Shown piece by piece: positions 13,245 through 61,164 of a stretch of DNA of 64,000 bases. Under the pieces are notes generated by a model, which did no database searches, had not been told where the DNA came from, and was given only the letters and a program-made list of their open reading frames with translations. Source of the DNA: Eleginops maclovinus (Eukaryota > Chordata > Actinopteri > Perciformes > Eleginopidae). How positions within the stretch are numbered: the first letter of the stretch is position 1; each line of letters opens with the position of its first letter. Location of the stretch: NCBI RefSeq assembly GCF_036324505.1, contig NC_086362.1:11839043-11903042 (forward strand), read 5' to 3'. A program made the translations under genes and the position numbers.

Positions 13245-16200
13245 TTACATTTTATTTTGATTGACCCCATCATGAGTGTTAGGAAGGAGGAGGACAGTGT
13301 CAGTTACGGGCCTCAAGAAAACCTTGCATTTTCCTCCAGATGAAACCTTGACTTCTACTTTCCTGACCTTCCCGTCGTGGCTGGGGAAGGTTTTGACCAC
13401 CATGCCCATTGGCCATTGATTCCGATGGGCTTGACTGTCCTTCAGCAACACAGGGTCCCCTTCTTGCAGATTAGGCCTCTCCGATTGCCATTTCCTGCGG
13501 CCTTGTAGAGTAGAGAGGTATTGGTTCTTCCAAAGATGCCAAAAGGCGTTTGTGAGATGTTGTACCTGCTTCCACTGGCGTTTGTAGAGGTCACCGTCTT
13601 TGAAGTCACCAAGAGGTATTGATGAAACGCCGACCTTCTGGGTTAGGAGGGTAGCTGGTGTTAAGATGACAGGAAGCTTGGGTCGGTGGACACTGGGATG
13701 AGAGGTCTTGTGTTCACGATAGCTGTCACCTCTGCCAAGAAAGTGGATAACACTTCATGGGTCAGTTGCCGGGATGAAATGCCCAAAAGCATTGAGTCGA
13801 GTATACGTCTTGTCACCCCAATCATGCGCTCCCAGCTACCTCCCATGTGTGAAGCGTGAGGTGGGTTAAACACCCATGTGCATCCGTTTTCGCTCAAGAA
13901 GTCCTGTACCACCTGGTTGTTGCAGTGTCTTGAGTTGATGCCAAGCTCTTTACATGCGCCTAGAAAGTTGGTCCCACAGTCAGACCTCAACTGTTTTACT
14001 GGGCCGCGGACAGAGATGAATCGGCGCAATGCATTTATGAAACTGGATGACTCCATTGACTCGATCACTTCAATGTGTATGGCTCTGACACTCATACAGC
14101 TAAAAATGACTGCCTACCGTTTACTGTTGGCACAGCCTCCACGAGTTCGACGAGCAGTTACTGTCCAAGGCCCGAAAACATCCACTCCAACATAGGAGAA
14201 TGGTGGACTGGGGCGGTCAGCCATCTTCTGTGTTTCGGTTTTCCATCGAAGCTTGCGACAGGTCACACAGCTGTGAATTATGGAGCTGATACTCCGCTTT
14301 CCACCAATAACCCATAGACCAGCTGACCTCACTGCACCCTCTGTGAAATGGCGCCCTTGATGCTGGACTTGTTGGTGATAGTGTCTGATAAGTAGGGTAG
14401 TCAGATGGTGACTGTGAGGAATGATGAGTGGGTTTCTCTCGTCGCTTCCAATATCAGCCTTAGACAAACGACCGCCAACTCTGAGGCAACCTGCGTTGTA
14501 CAGGTAAGAAGACAACCTTGTGAGCTGACTCTGTTTGGGAATTACTTTTCCTGCTTCTATGAATGCAAACACTTCGGGGAAGGCCTTGCGTTGAAGACTG
14601 CGTATGATGACTTCCTTGGCCCTGGCGAGGTCTTCTGGGCAGAGACCTTTGCATATGTGCCAGCCTTGACATTTGGTCTTACTGCTTTCTCGCTTGAAGG
14701 ACCTGGCTATGTGGATCAGCCTTGCTATGGTTCTCACAAGCGATCTCCAGGTTGAGAATGATTCGAAACATCTCGGATCCAAGGGAGACCTCACAATCTG
14801 AGTGGCACAGGAGGTCACAGGAGGACGGATGTCAGGATCAAACTCTGGGTTCACCAGGTCGAAGGAGGGTTCGGTATCGTCATCGTTCTGTTTTGTCTTC
14901 AACAGGAAGTCTGGACCCTTTAGCCACATGCTGGACATCAAGGCGTTAGCAGGTATTGACCTTGAACCAATGTCAGCCAGGTTTGCGTCTCTGGGAACAT
15001 AGCTCCATTGTTCTGTTAGGGATGATTTTCTGATTCTCTGCACACGGTTGCTTACATAGACATAAAGCCTTCTGGATTCATTGCGAATGTAACCGAGGAC
15101 AACTTTACTATCGGTGAAGAACCGCAGAGAATGAAACTGGACATCCATCTCCTCTGAAAGCATGTCTGCAATTTCCACTGCCAAAACAGCTCCGCAAAGT
15201 TCTAGTCTGGGGATAGTCACCTCTGGTTGTCGCGCAAGTTTAGCCTTGCCGAACAGAAATCCAAGTTCACTTTTGCCTTCTGCATCCGTAACTTTAATGT
15301 AGGCTACAGCTGCTATGGCTTGTGTAGAGGCGTCGCAGAAAATACAAAGCTCCCTGTCTGTTGAACTGCTCAGTGGAATGGTAGTGTATGTCCTTGGAAT
15401 GCGGACGCGTTCCAGATCTTTGATTGAGTCTTTCCACTCACACCAGTCTTTAAGCTTCCTTTCAGGAAGGGGTTCGTCCCACTGGCAGGCCTCCGTTGTA
15501 AGCTCTCTTAGTACGGCTCTACCTTTAATGCTGACTGGAGCTGGAGCTCGGATGCTCTTCTGAGCGCGTAGATCGCCACGGCAGGTGATGGACTGTTCCC
15601 GAAGACATGCACCCTCATGCGGTACTCCGCTATCGGTTGCTCCAAGTCGTTGTTCTTGTGCCAAAGGAAGCGTAAGAAGTTCCTGTGATCTTTTCGCACC
15701 AAGAAGCAATGGAACATCTGCTTGATGTCAGTAGTTACTGCCACTCGCTCTTCGCGGAACCGCATAAGGACACCCAGCAGGCTGTTGTTGAGATTGGGGC
15801 CTATAAGAAGGACATCATTTAAAGACACTCCGTGGTGTTGAGCACTCGAGTCGAAGACCACCCTGATTTGTTCTGGCTTATGAGGGTGATAAACCCCAAA
15901 GAAGGGAAGATACCAATGTTCCTCATGCTCTTTTAGTGGGGGTGCTGGTTCTGCATGACCATTGTCAAATGTATTTTGCATAAAGTCCACAAAGTGTTGT
16001 CTTGTTTCAGTTTGCTTCTTCAGCGTGCGACGTACTGAGGAGAGACGTTGACTTGCTAGCTGTTTGTTGTTGGGGAGACGTGGTCTTGGAGAGCGGAAGG
16101 GCAACGGGGCCACCCAGGTGTTTGAGTCATCTTGATAGACTTCCTTCTCCATTATCTGCAGGAAGGTTCCTTCTTCTATAGAGTAGGCATGTTTCTCGTC

Positions 16201-16325
16201 TGCGCTAGTGGATTGAAAGACTGTATCTCCCATGGCATCTTGGCAATCAAAACTTTCCTTCACCAGCATGTTGTTTTGACATGGAAGGAAGTAGCTTGGT
16301 CTTCCATTGTCCAAGATGTTTGTCA
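13245..16325 (-). pseudogene. BEL/Pao pol pseudogene (RT-RNaseH-integrase)
   Basis: Read downwards from about 16325. The 16314-15550 part carries the N-terminal half of a BEL-type reverse transcriptase: a WVAPLPFRSPR block, the IRVVFDSSAQ palm strand, and VTTDIKQMFH with the first catalytic Asp. It then jumps, with loss of frame, near 15549 to APVSIKGRAVLREL. The segment between, which should hold the YxDD box, is missing. RNase H keeps its acidic residues (FCDAST, RLELCG, FTDSKVV, NLADIGSR). The integrase keeps the HHCC finger (HYHQQVQHQG ... CVTCRKL) and D, D and E (VGVDVFGP, RSDCGTNF, GSWERMIG). A TAG at 14114-14116 replaces an expected Trp codon, in frame with the 13661-14095 part. A one-base shift near 13667-13674 leads into the C-terminal part, which ends with the WPMGMVVKTFPSHDGKVR-type domain at 13245-13451. 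Dead pseudogene. Confidence 0.92.
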
Positions 16326-24868
<8,543 letters not shown>

Positions 24869-24941
24869 ATTTATTTGTATAGCCCAGTATCGCAAATAAC
24901 AGATTGGCCTCAGGGGGCTTTCCAATCGGTACAGCATGCAA
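24869..24941 (+). repeat. dispersed repeat fragment (non-LTR/SINE tail-like)
   Basis: A segment beginning TTTATTTGTATAGCCCAGTA and containing GGCCTCAGGGGGCTTTCCAA resembles the 3' tail of an interspersed repeat that I recall as common in teleost genomes. I cannot name the family. The rest of the element is not recognisable, so this is a short truncated copy. Confidence 0.4.
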
Positions 24942-41842
<16,901 letters not shown>

Positions 41843-41915
<73 letters not shown>

Positions 41916-41919
41916 CACA
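41843..41919. repeat. (AC)n microsatellite
   Basis: About 38 dinucleotide units, with a single GC interruption near 41909-41910. The Cys-Val stretch in the minus-strand frame 41675-42256 comes from this repeat. Confidence 0.98.
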
Positions 41920-53710
<11,791 letters not shown>

Positions 53711-53718
53711 TATATATA
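53711..53718. repeat. TA-repeat flank with TA target site (left)
   Basis: TATATATA directly abuts the left end of the Tc1 element. The final TA (53717-53718) is the duplicated target dinucleotide. Confidence 0.8.
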
Positions 53719-53918
53719 CAGTGGGGCAAAAAAGTATTTAGTCAGCCACCAATTGTGCAAGTTCTCCCATTTAAAAAGATGAGAGAGGCCTGTAATTTTT
53801 TATCATAGGTATACCTCAACTATGAGAGACAGAATGAGAAAATAAAATCCAGAAAATCACATTGTAGGATTTCTAATGAATTAATTATAAATTCCTCGGT
53901 AAAATAAGTATTTGGTCA
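53719..53918 (+). repeat. left terminal inverted repeat of Tc1 element
   Basis: The outer end reads CAGTGGGGCAAAAAAGTATT. An inner copy of the motif (AATAAGTATTTGGTCA) lies at 53903-53918. The outer AAGTATTTAGTCA and inner AAGTATTTGGTCA motifs form the direct repeats that in this group are transposase-binding sites. Confidence 0.93.
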
Positions 53919-54080
53919 CCTACAAACAAGCAAGATTTCTGGCTCTCACAGACCTGTAACTTCTTCTTTAAGAGGCTCCTCTGTCCTCCACTCGTTACCT
54001 GTATTAATGGCACCTTTTTGAACTCGTTATCAGTATAACACCTGTCCACAACCTCAAACAGTCATTCTCCAAACTCCACT

Positions 54081-55100
54081 ATGGCCAAGACCAAAGAGCT
54101 GTCAAAGGAGACCAGAGACAAAATTGTAGACCTGCACCAGGCTGGGGAAACTGAATCTGCAATAGGTAAGCAGCTTGGTGTGAAGAAATCAACTGTGGGA
54201 GCAATTATTAGAAAATGGAAGACATACAAGACCACTGCTAATCTCCCTCCATCTGGGGCTCCACGCAAGATCTCACCCCGTGGGGTCAAAATGATCACAA
54301 GAACGGTGAGCAAAAATCCCAGAACCACACGGGGGGACCTAGTGAATGACCTGCAGAGAGCTGGGACCAAAGTCACAGAGGCTACCATCAGTAACACACT
54401 ACGCCGCCAGGGACTTAAATCCTGCACTTCCAGACGTGTCCCCCTGCTTAAGCCAGTACATGTCCAGGCCCGTCTGAAGTTTGCTAGAGGGCATTTGGAT
54501 GATCCAGAAGAGGATTGGGAGAATGTCATATGGTCAGATGAAACCAAAATAGAACTTTTTGGTAAAAACTCAACTCGTCGTGTTTGGAGGAGAAAGAATG
54601 CAGAGTTGCATCCAAAGAACACCATACCTACTGTGAAGCATGGGGGTGGAAACATCATGCTTTGGGGCTGTTTTTCTGCAAAGGGACCAGGACGACTGAT
54701 CCGTGTAAAGGAAAGAATGAATGGGGCCATGTATCGTGAGATTTTGAGTGAAAACTTCCTTCCATCAGCAAGGGCACTGAAGATGAAGCATGGCTGGGTC
54801 TTTCAGCATGACAGTGATCCCAAACACACCGCCATGGCAACGAAGGAGTGGCTCCGTAAGAAGCATTTCAAGGTCCTGGAGTGGCCTAGCCAGTCTCCAG
54901 ATCTCAACCCCATAGAAAATCTTTGGAGGGAGTTGAAAGTCTGTGTTGCCCAGCGACAGCCCCATAACATCACTGCTTTAGAGATCTGCATGGAGGAATG
55001 GGCCAAAATACCAGCAACAGTGTGTGGAAACCTTGTGAAGACTTACAGAAAACGTTTGACCTCTGTCATTGCCAACAAAGGGTATATAACAAAGTATTGA
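54081..55100 (+). CDS. Tc1-like transposase, intact
   Basis: A 339-aa DD34E transposase that cuts and pastes the element at TA sites in the nucleus. Residues 1-115 form the paired-type DNA-binding region: two helix-turn-helix parts (about 7-47 and 67-110) joined by a basic linker near [10 protein letters not shown] (58-67). The catalytic domain follows, with D153 (in IWSDETK), D244 (in FQHDSDPKH) and E279 (in DLNPIENLW), the same numbering as in Sleeping Beauty. The Gly-rich block [11 protein letters not shown] lies at 187-197. The length matches the family's usual 340 or so residues, the first ATG gives the standard MAKTKELS start, and there is no stop or frameshift. Nothing resembling a host gene adjoins it. 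Retained activity is plausible but not provable from sequence. Confidence 0.97.
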   Translation: MAKTKELSKETRDKIVDLHQAGETESAIGKQLGVKKSTVGAIIRKWKTYKTTANLPPSGAPRKISPRGVKMITRTVSKNPRTTRGDLVNDLQRAGTKVTEATISNTLRRQGLKSCTSRRVPLLKPVHVQARLKFARGHLDDPEEDWENVIWSDETKIELFGKNSTRRVWRRKNAELHPKNTIPTVKHGGGNIMLWGCFSAKGPGRLIRVKERMNGAMYREILSENFLPSARALKMKHGWVFQHDSDPKHTAMATKEWLRKKHFKVLEWPSQSPDLNPIENLWRELKVCVAQRQPHNITALEICMEEWAKIPATVCGNLVKTYRKRLTSVIANKGYITKY

Positions 55101-55116
55101 GATGAACTTTTGTTAT

Positions 55117-55312
55117 TGACCAAATACTTATTTTCCACAATCATTTGAAATAAATTCTTTAAAAATCCTACAATGTGATTTTCTGGATTCTTTTTTCTCA
55201 TTTTGTCTCTCATAGTTGAGGTATACCTTTGATAAAAATTACAGGCCTCTCTCATCTTTTTAAATGGGAGAACTTGCACAATTGGTGGCTGACTAAATAC
55301 TTTTTGGCCCCA

Positions 55313-55315
<3 letters not shown>
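55117..55315 (-). repeat. right terminal inverted repeat of Tc1 element
   Basis: Reverse complement of the left end. The inner motif is at 55117-55132 (TGACCAAATACTTATT) and the outer end is GGCCCCACTG at 55306-55315. Confidence 0.93.
55149..55154 (+). promoter_or_regulatory. polyadenylation signal AATAAA (Tc1 transposase)
   Basis: AATAAA starts 48 bp past the transposase stop, inside the right inverted repeat. It could terminate the transposase mRNA, but a chance match in AT-rich DNA is possible. Confidence 0.4.

Positions 55316-55350
<35 letters not shown>
55316..55350. repeat. (TA)n microsatellite, right flank of Tc1
   Basis: About 17 TA units begin exactly at the element end and include the duplicated TA target. 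Together with the left-hand TATATATA this indicates insertion into an existing TA array. Confidence 0.95.
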
Positions 55351-55358
<8 letters not shown>

Positions 55359-56568
55359 GAATATACGGTACACACAGCCTTTGGGTTTTCAGCTACATGA
55401 AGTAGTAGTAGTATATATGAAGTAGTAACAGTGACATGACACACCAAAAAAATGAAATAATTATCATTTGTAATGAATAATGTAGGGAAATTAGTGATCT
55501 TTGTTTCTTCTGCAATTTAATAAATAAGGAACACGGGGGTATACCTTTTGGTACAACTTTCCAGGTGCATGAGCAAGAAGAAAATCTGTAAAGAGGTCAA
55601 CTTCAGGTGCTATAATATATAGAACAACTTTATTATAAAACTATAACTTTTGGCCTTTTGTTCTTTATTGGATCCACCATTCCCCAACATGTCATACCCA
55701 ATCTGGCTCTATACACTGCAAAACACTCGCACTGAATCGTCACTACACTAAGAACATATTCATGTTGCTTATTCTGTCTGTGTTTGGTCATGTTTATATA
55801 TTTATGTGAAGCCAGTCAGCTGGCTGAGTTAAATCAGGTCATCTACCTTAAATGATGCCAGTGAACAACCAGAGGCAGAGTATTAATCTTGAGGATCGGG
55901 AGAGATCCCAATGGGCTGGTAACGTTTCAGAGTGATTACTGGTCAAACCAACAACATATTGAGCCTAGCTGCAGGCTGATCTGAAAGATCACCACATCAC
56001 CACATATAAACAACTACACTCTATTAAGGACAAAACCAAGTTTACAGCGGGGCTGTAACGCAGCAGTTTGACATTTTGAAAGTGAGTATCCTTGCAAAAT
56101 GAGGCAGGTGCAGGCCATACAATATTGATTTAAAGACACTGGAGAAGAAACATTTACCAAAAGAAGAGTAAGACATCTTTACACATGCTTATCATAATTA
56201 TTATTCATGTGGTTTTATTTAATAGCAGTTTACCTAATATGCATTACATATTAAGTACATTCTCCTGAAGCATCAGTGGAGGTCTCCGCTCTAGACACAC
56301 ACACTCAATAATTCAGAAGCAACAGCTGTCAGACCAAAAACAGATGTGCATTATGTCCCCCTGATTAGATGAGTGTTCAATGCATTCCAAACTGTTCATT
56401 TTACTTCTTTTTTTATTTTTTTGCTTCTAAAGTGACCATCAACGCATAACAATTTGTTTTTAATATAAGACAGTCCTTATCTTGGGAGCCCGTCATTTTA
56501 GGGAATGATCTCATCACTTAACAACACTTCACACACAATGATCTCTAAATAAGTAGGCTTGACACTGG
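55351..56568. other. non-coding stretch, nothing recognised
   Basis: AT-rich DNA with no open frame of interest. The frame at 55043-55447 on the minus strand mostly translates the TA repeat and transposon end. Confidence 0.5.
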
Positions 56569-56631
56569 CACCACATACAGTATTTGTGTTTTACTGTACT
56601 GTACTGTAAAATACAAATACTGTATGTGGTG
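56569..56631. repeat. 63-bp near-perfect palindrome
   Basis: Arms of 31 bp meet at position 56600. Only two pairs fail: T/T at 56595/56605, and one position that would be a G-U wobble in RNA (within TTTGTG versus TACAAA). The outer ends read CACCACATACAG...CTGTATGTGGTG. Too short and symmetric for a known autonomous element; it could be a minimal foldback element or encode a hairpin RNA. Confidence 0.9.
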
Positions 56632-59600
56632 TATCCTGGCCACATGTGCCCTAAACAGCGATCTGCCTGGGGAAAATGTTTTTTACTGTATGTCCATGTT
56701 CCTCCCACAACACCTTAACGCCTGTATATAAAATGTACTGACGTAGCTGAAAAACATCTGTTTGTGAGTTAAAGGGCAAAGTTAGTTGTCAGTGATCTTC
56801 AAAAAAGATTTTTGCAAACCTCTGAACATGCTGTTGTCATACTGCAGCTGGCCTGTAGAATAACATACCTCCACATAGCTATAATTGAAGTCCTTGCTCA
56901 AGGGAATGGCAAGTGTAAAGCAGACTAGAAGTAGGAGTAGTAGTCTTTTAATATTCCTCCTTAAACTTTGACATTTTTGGAATTGAACCACCTGTCTTCA
57001 ATTTACTCATCCTGATTGTGCTAGCCTGTGTTTTAAAGGAAGCCCTTGTTTGTATTGATTCTGGAAATTGATAGTTATAATTACATCCTAAGCAGAACCT
57101 TAATTGTTCTGTTATTTTCTTTTTGCTGTTAATTATACATGACCTTATACAATGTTGATTTTCATGAGCCATTTGATCTATAAACGTAACATTTGCCAAA
57201 AAATGTTATCGACTCTTCTATGATCTCATATTTAGAAGTAGTTATCTCAACAGTTCAAAGCTTCTTTATCACATGAAAAAGCCTCCAGAGAGAAAGGTTA
57301 GCATTCAGCTAAACATTTACCAATACATCAGCAAATTAAATCCTATATCATTTCTTAGATTTTCTCCAAATCTGATTTGTCCTTCTCTTTGGAATATCAT
57401 TGGGAATATTGGTCATTTTCAAGCAGTTTCAGCTTAGCTGTCTATTAGCATTTTATATTTCCTACCTCCACTCGATGACTCACTCCTGTATTCATTATTA
57501 TTACTTACAGATTTTGCTTCATTAGGATTCTATTGGAATCACAGATGAGTACAAGAAAAAGAAAAACATTATTTGTTTACCAGTTTAAAGGTTGTCACAT
57601 AAACAATGCCAAATTCCAATTTCCTTGCCTCATTTTTAACTCTAAGCCTGTCTGCAAACATCCATGCTATACAGCTGCTCTGTGGGCAGTTACACCGTTT
57701 TTGGACACCGGGTTCATGAGGTCAAACATTTTAAGCAACAACTTTAGCTCATTAAAACTCACACTCAACTGAGCAAGTGCCTTATTAGTGGAGCAGTGTG
57801 CTGGACTAGCTGTTGGCTCTGTCAACATTGGCATTTCCTGTTACTGTCATGACACATGGTGGCTTCTTTTCACTTAGCAGTGATACTCCTACCGTGTTAG
57901 TCTTTGTTTGTTTGTTGAAATGCTCCACCATGTTGTAGGTTTCACTAGTAGGAAACTAAACCTTTGTTTCAGTAACTAAAACTCTAAAGAAACCAGAGCT
58001 TGTTTGTCTAGGATGATGTATTTCTTTTTTTGAACTAAGTGCTGCAACTCTTGTTGGCGTGAATGTGATAATGTGCACCCAAAGAAAGTAGACACTGAAC
58101 TGCTACATTACTCTGCTCTGCAGCCTGAGATGACATTAGCATATTAAGTAAGGCATCTTACACTGGATAGTTTTCCGGCAATTTGCCAAAGATTCTTATA
58201 CAATGGAAAAAAATCCACATAAAAAAAACTTCAGGCATCTCTCCAAACAAACTCATTGTTTTTCATTTTTCTTTCTGCTTTATCGGCAGTACACTTTGAT
58301 AAATTGTGTAAGCATGTGCATTACATTAATTCTAATGTGAGTTTTTCTTTAAACTGTTAGTTTACATGTAATACAAACTATATCTGCCTCTGTTAGTTAA
58401 ATTGCCCCTGTGACTTCTGTGTTTAAAAGGGTCTTGGTGCAGATATTCAAATGGTTTAATGTCATCCCTGAGATATTTTCACTACAGTTCAATATAGAGT
58501 TAATGAGCCAAGTCCGGCCAATGCTCTGTGGAGCCATAGCTAGAAAAATCCATACCTCTGTATTTCACATGACCTCTTTCATGTTATTGAGGTCGAAGAT
58601 GTGGACATTAGCCTGTTCATTGTAGCAGAGAATAGCCCACCATTTATCTGATATACAGTAGTAAGTATGCACTTAAGTTAGGTGTATTTGTTGTTTAGAA
58701 CATTGGACCTGCCATAAATAATTACTTCGACTTGCAACAGCCAGGGAATGTAAAGCCGGTTAATAAAAATGGTCCACTTCCATCATTGCAGTTTTACCTG
58801 CAATAAAATAAACATAAGCAATTCCTGGAAATATATATATATATATACTTTTCATAACAGGTGTTAACTTTATTAATTAAGAACCCTGCATAGTACCTTC
58901 AATAAAACAAATACATGTTTTTAAAGTTTACTTTTCAAATTCTTAAAAGTAACTCTATGCAATAAATTGTTCTGTTCACTTTGCCCTCCTCTCAACGGCG
59001 TCTTTGAATAACATACCTCAGAAATGGGTCTAATGTTACTAACAATGGCACATTGTGTAGGTGAGTGCAACTTGATGATGGGGGGGGGGAAATGAAGGGC
59101 ATGTTCTGGCTCAAGTTAAATGGCTCTATTATGTACTTCGCCTGTGTTGCAGACAGTTCCTCGTTGGCTGAAGATCCCTCGATTTAGAAGCACACAAACC
59201 TATGTTCTTGTTCGTTTACTTGACATTTTCTTTCTGTTCCTGTTGAGCCCGGAGACTGTACAGTCCTCCACTGTGATTACAGTCACCTGCAGGAAACCCA
59301 CAGTGAGAAAAAACAAAGATGACTGAAATGAACAAGAAGTAATTAAAAGGAGTGCTTATCAGAGAAAGAAAGACAGAAAGAGAGGAGGAGTATAGTCTCA
59401 AGCCTGCTGCCATGGTGTCTGATATTGCGGTTATAAAATGACTTGTTTCCAAGGCCACGGACAATTAATGACAACCATTTTATCCCCATTAAGACCTCTA
59501 CCAACTCAAATTATTCTCGAAAACACCAGCTAGATAAATGGGGTCTTAGCAATGGAGGAAACTCCAAATCTCATGAAAAGTAGCAATTTACATTACCTGT

Positions 59601-60713
59601 AGTAGTCTACTAAAGGACAATAGATTAAGTATGCAAATCACGCTTGACTGTTCTTACCAGCTCTATGGAACAATTTTCTTTTTACCACCTGCACACTCCT
59701 TCAACGACCTTCGAATGCTGTCAATCAAAGCTACAACATGGGGGGATTAAATTAAATTGAGATCATGCACTCTTAAAATGTGACCTGCAGCTACGTTTAA
59801 ATGTGGAGGAGCAAAAAGAATCTAATCAAGTGTACTTACGCCAAGGGCTCTTAATATGCATGTCCTCCGCCTGCACACTTAGTCATGGCTTAGAAAGTCT
59901 ATGGACACCTTGTAGACATACATTTTACTCATAAAGTTGAGTGGGTAATTATAATAAATGTTAATTGTACCGGCAGACTCTACAGTGCAATTTCATAAAT
60001 ATTAAGTAATATAAGTAGCTGATATAATCTATAAGCTTATTTAAGGTATACATCACAATTTGTTTCAGGCTAATTTGGAAACATATTCTCTCACCTAATT
60101 ACAATCCACCTCATATGATAAAAAATAGTGTAGATGAATCCTTAACTCTTTTTCACCTTCTATTATGTACAACAAATATGCTGTTTTTTTTGTTCCAAAG
60201 CTAGCGCCTCAAAATGCTGTAAGGCTCGAAAGGTAAAAGGAGGGCAATAGAGATGGTCCCATGCATTACCTCAATGTGGACATCTCATTTGATATTGACA
60301 ATGCCTTGGAAGAAAAAGAAACACTGTGAATGTGGTGATGGATAGCTCATTCAACAACCACCTCTTAAGTTTGCCTCCAGCAAATGAGCTAGGTAAATTA
60401 TTGCTCCTTCATTACAGGGTTGCAATCAGTCTACAGATCGATTCATACATTAATGATCAGCTGTGCATAAAGGGGAGAGTGGAGAGGATTGGTGATGCGA
60501 ACAATGCTCCTCTATTTCAGCAATGAGTGTACAATGCAGAGATCCATAGATACATCCAAAATGTATCCATACATCTCACCAGATAGTATCACAGGGCAGG
60601 TCAATGCTGGACAATTTATGGGGAAAAAATACACTTCAATTACACAACATTTACTAATTACATCTAAAAAAAATACATAATGACAACATCTACACATTTT
60701 AGATCCTGCAGAC
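56632..60713. other. non-coding stretch, no gene recognised
   Basis: AT-rich sequence. A short frame at 59120-59326 has a hydrophobic run but no convincing start context, family or splice partners. A short (AT)n lies near 58831-58848. No other feature was seen. Confidence 0.5.
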
Positions 60714-60716
60714 CAG

Positions 60717-60909
60717 GGGCCTGTACTACGAAGCTGGTTTTCTGGCTTACCGGGGTAACTTCGAGAGTAACTTGGTCACGTGCAGCGTATGTTGCTGGTT
60801 AACCCATACTACGAAAGTTGGATATGTTAAAACCGAGGTATGCTGCCATGGCAACATACGTAGGATCCCAAAACTGGTCTTCCCAGTTTTAGTTCTTGGT
60901 TAACCCTAG
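60717..60909 (+). repeat. Harbinger left terminus, tandem copy 1
   Basis: First copy of a 193-bp unit holding the terminal repeat and subterminal sequence, ending GGTTAACCCTAG. Within it are two TACTACGAAR motifs (60724-60733 and 60807-60816) and a short inverted pair around GTATGTTGC / GCAACATAC. Confidence 0.93.
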
Positions 60910-61102
60910 CAGCCTGTACTACGAAGCTGGTTTACTGGCTTACCGGGGTAACTTCGAGAGTAACTTGGTCACGTGCAGCGTATGTTGCTGGTTAACCCAT
61001 ACTACGAAAGTTGGATATGTTAAAACCGAGGTATGCTGCCATGGCAACATACGTAGGATCCCAAAACTGGTCTTCCCAGTTTTAGTTCTTGGTTAACCCT
61101 AG
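60910..61102 (+). repeat. Harbinger left terminus, tandem copy 2
   Basis: Repeats copy 1 with a 193-bp period. I see a single internal substitution (GGTTTTCTGG versus GGTTTACTGG) plus differences in the first few bases at the junction (GCAGCCTG versus GGGGCCTG). It lies next to the transposase gene and lacks the extra 5' G's of the outer terminus. Confidence 0.93.
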
Positions 61103-61164
61103 GTTTCCGATTAACCACACCCTATTTAGACACCACTCCTCCACCGACATGTCCCCTAAAGACA

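Larger units (their letters stand above)
12719..16325 (-). mobile_element. BEL/Pao LTR retrotransposon, 5'-truncated and degraded
   Basis: A minus-strand element represented by its 3' part. In element order it has the reverse-transcriptase N-terminus, an internal deletion, RNase H, the integrase H2C2 finger and DDE core, a C-terminal domain, a purine-rich tract and the 3' LTR. The gag, protease and 5' LTR are absent. Coding similarity begins near 16325 and the DNA beyond looks unrelated, so the 5' end is truncated or deleted. Full-length BEL elements are usually around 6-7 kb, so roughly half remains. The copy cannot make a functional polyprotein. Confidence 0.9.
53719..55315 (+). mobile_element. 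complete Tc1-like transposon
   Basis: A 1597-bp element bounded by CAGTGGGGC...GCCCCACTG and flanked by TA on both sides, as all Tc1/mariner elements are. It has inverted repeats of about 200 bp and one intronless transposase gene. The first 160 bp or so of the two ends differ at only a handful of positions, and the transposase is open, so the insertion looks young. Long ends with repeated internal motifs place it in the IR/DR group, to which Sleeping Beauty belongs. Confidence 0.97.

Noticed and set aside
14405..15563. Plus-strand frames at 14405-14755 and 15315-15563
   Set aside because: Shadows of the minus-strand BEL pol reading frame.
54062..54730. 222-aa minus-strand frame
   Set aside because: Shadow of the Tc1 transposase gene on the plus strand.
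59120..59326. 68-aa frame with a hydrophobic run resembling a signal peptide
   Set aside because: The hydrophobic run is short, residues before it are strongly basic and long, and no following exon is found.
60896..61096. 66-aa frame over the Harbinger terminus
   Set aside because: Lies within the second copy of the duplicated non-coding terminus, starts in the first copy and matches no protein family.
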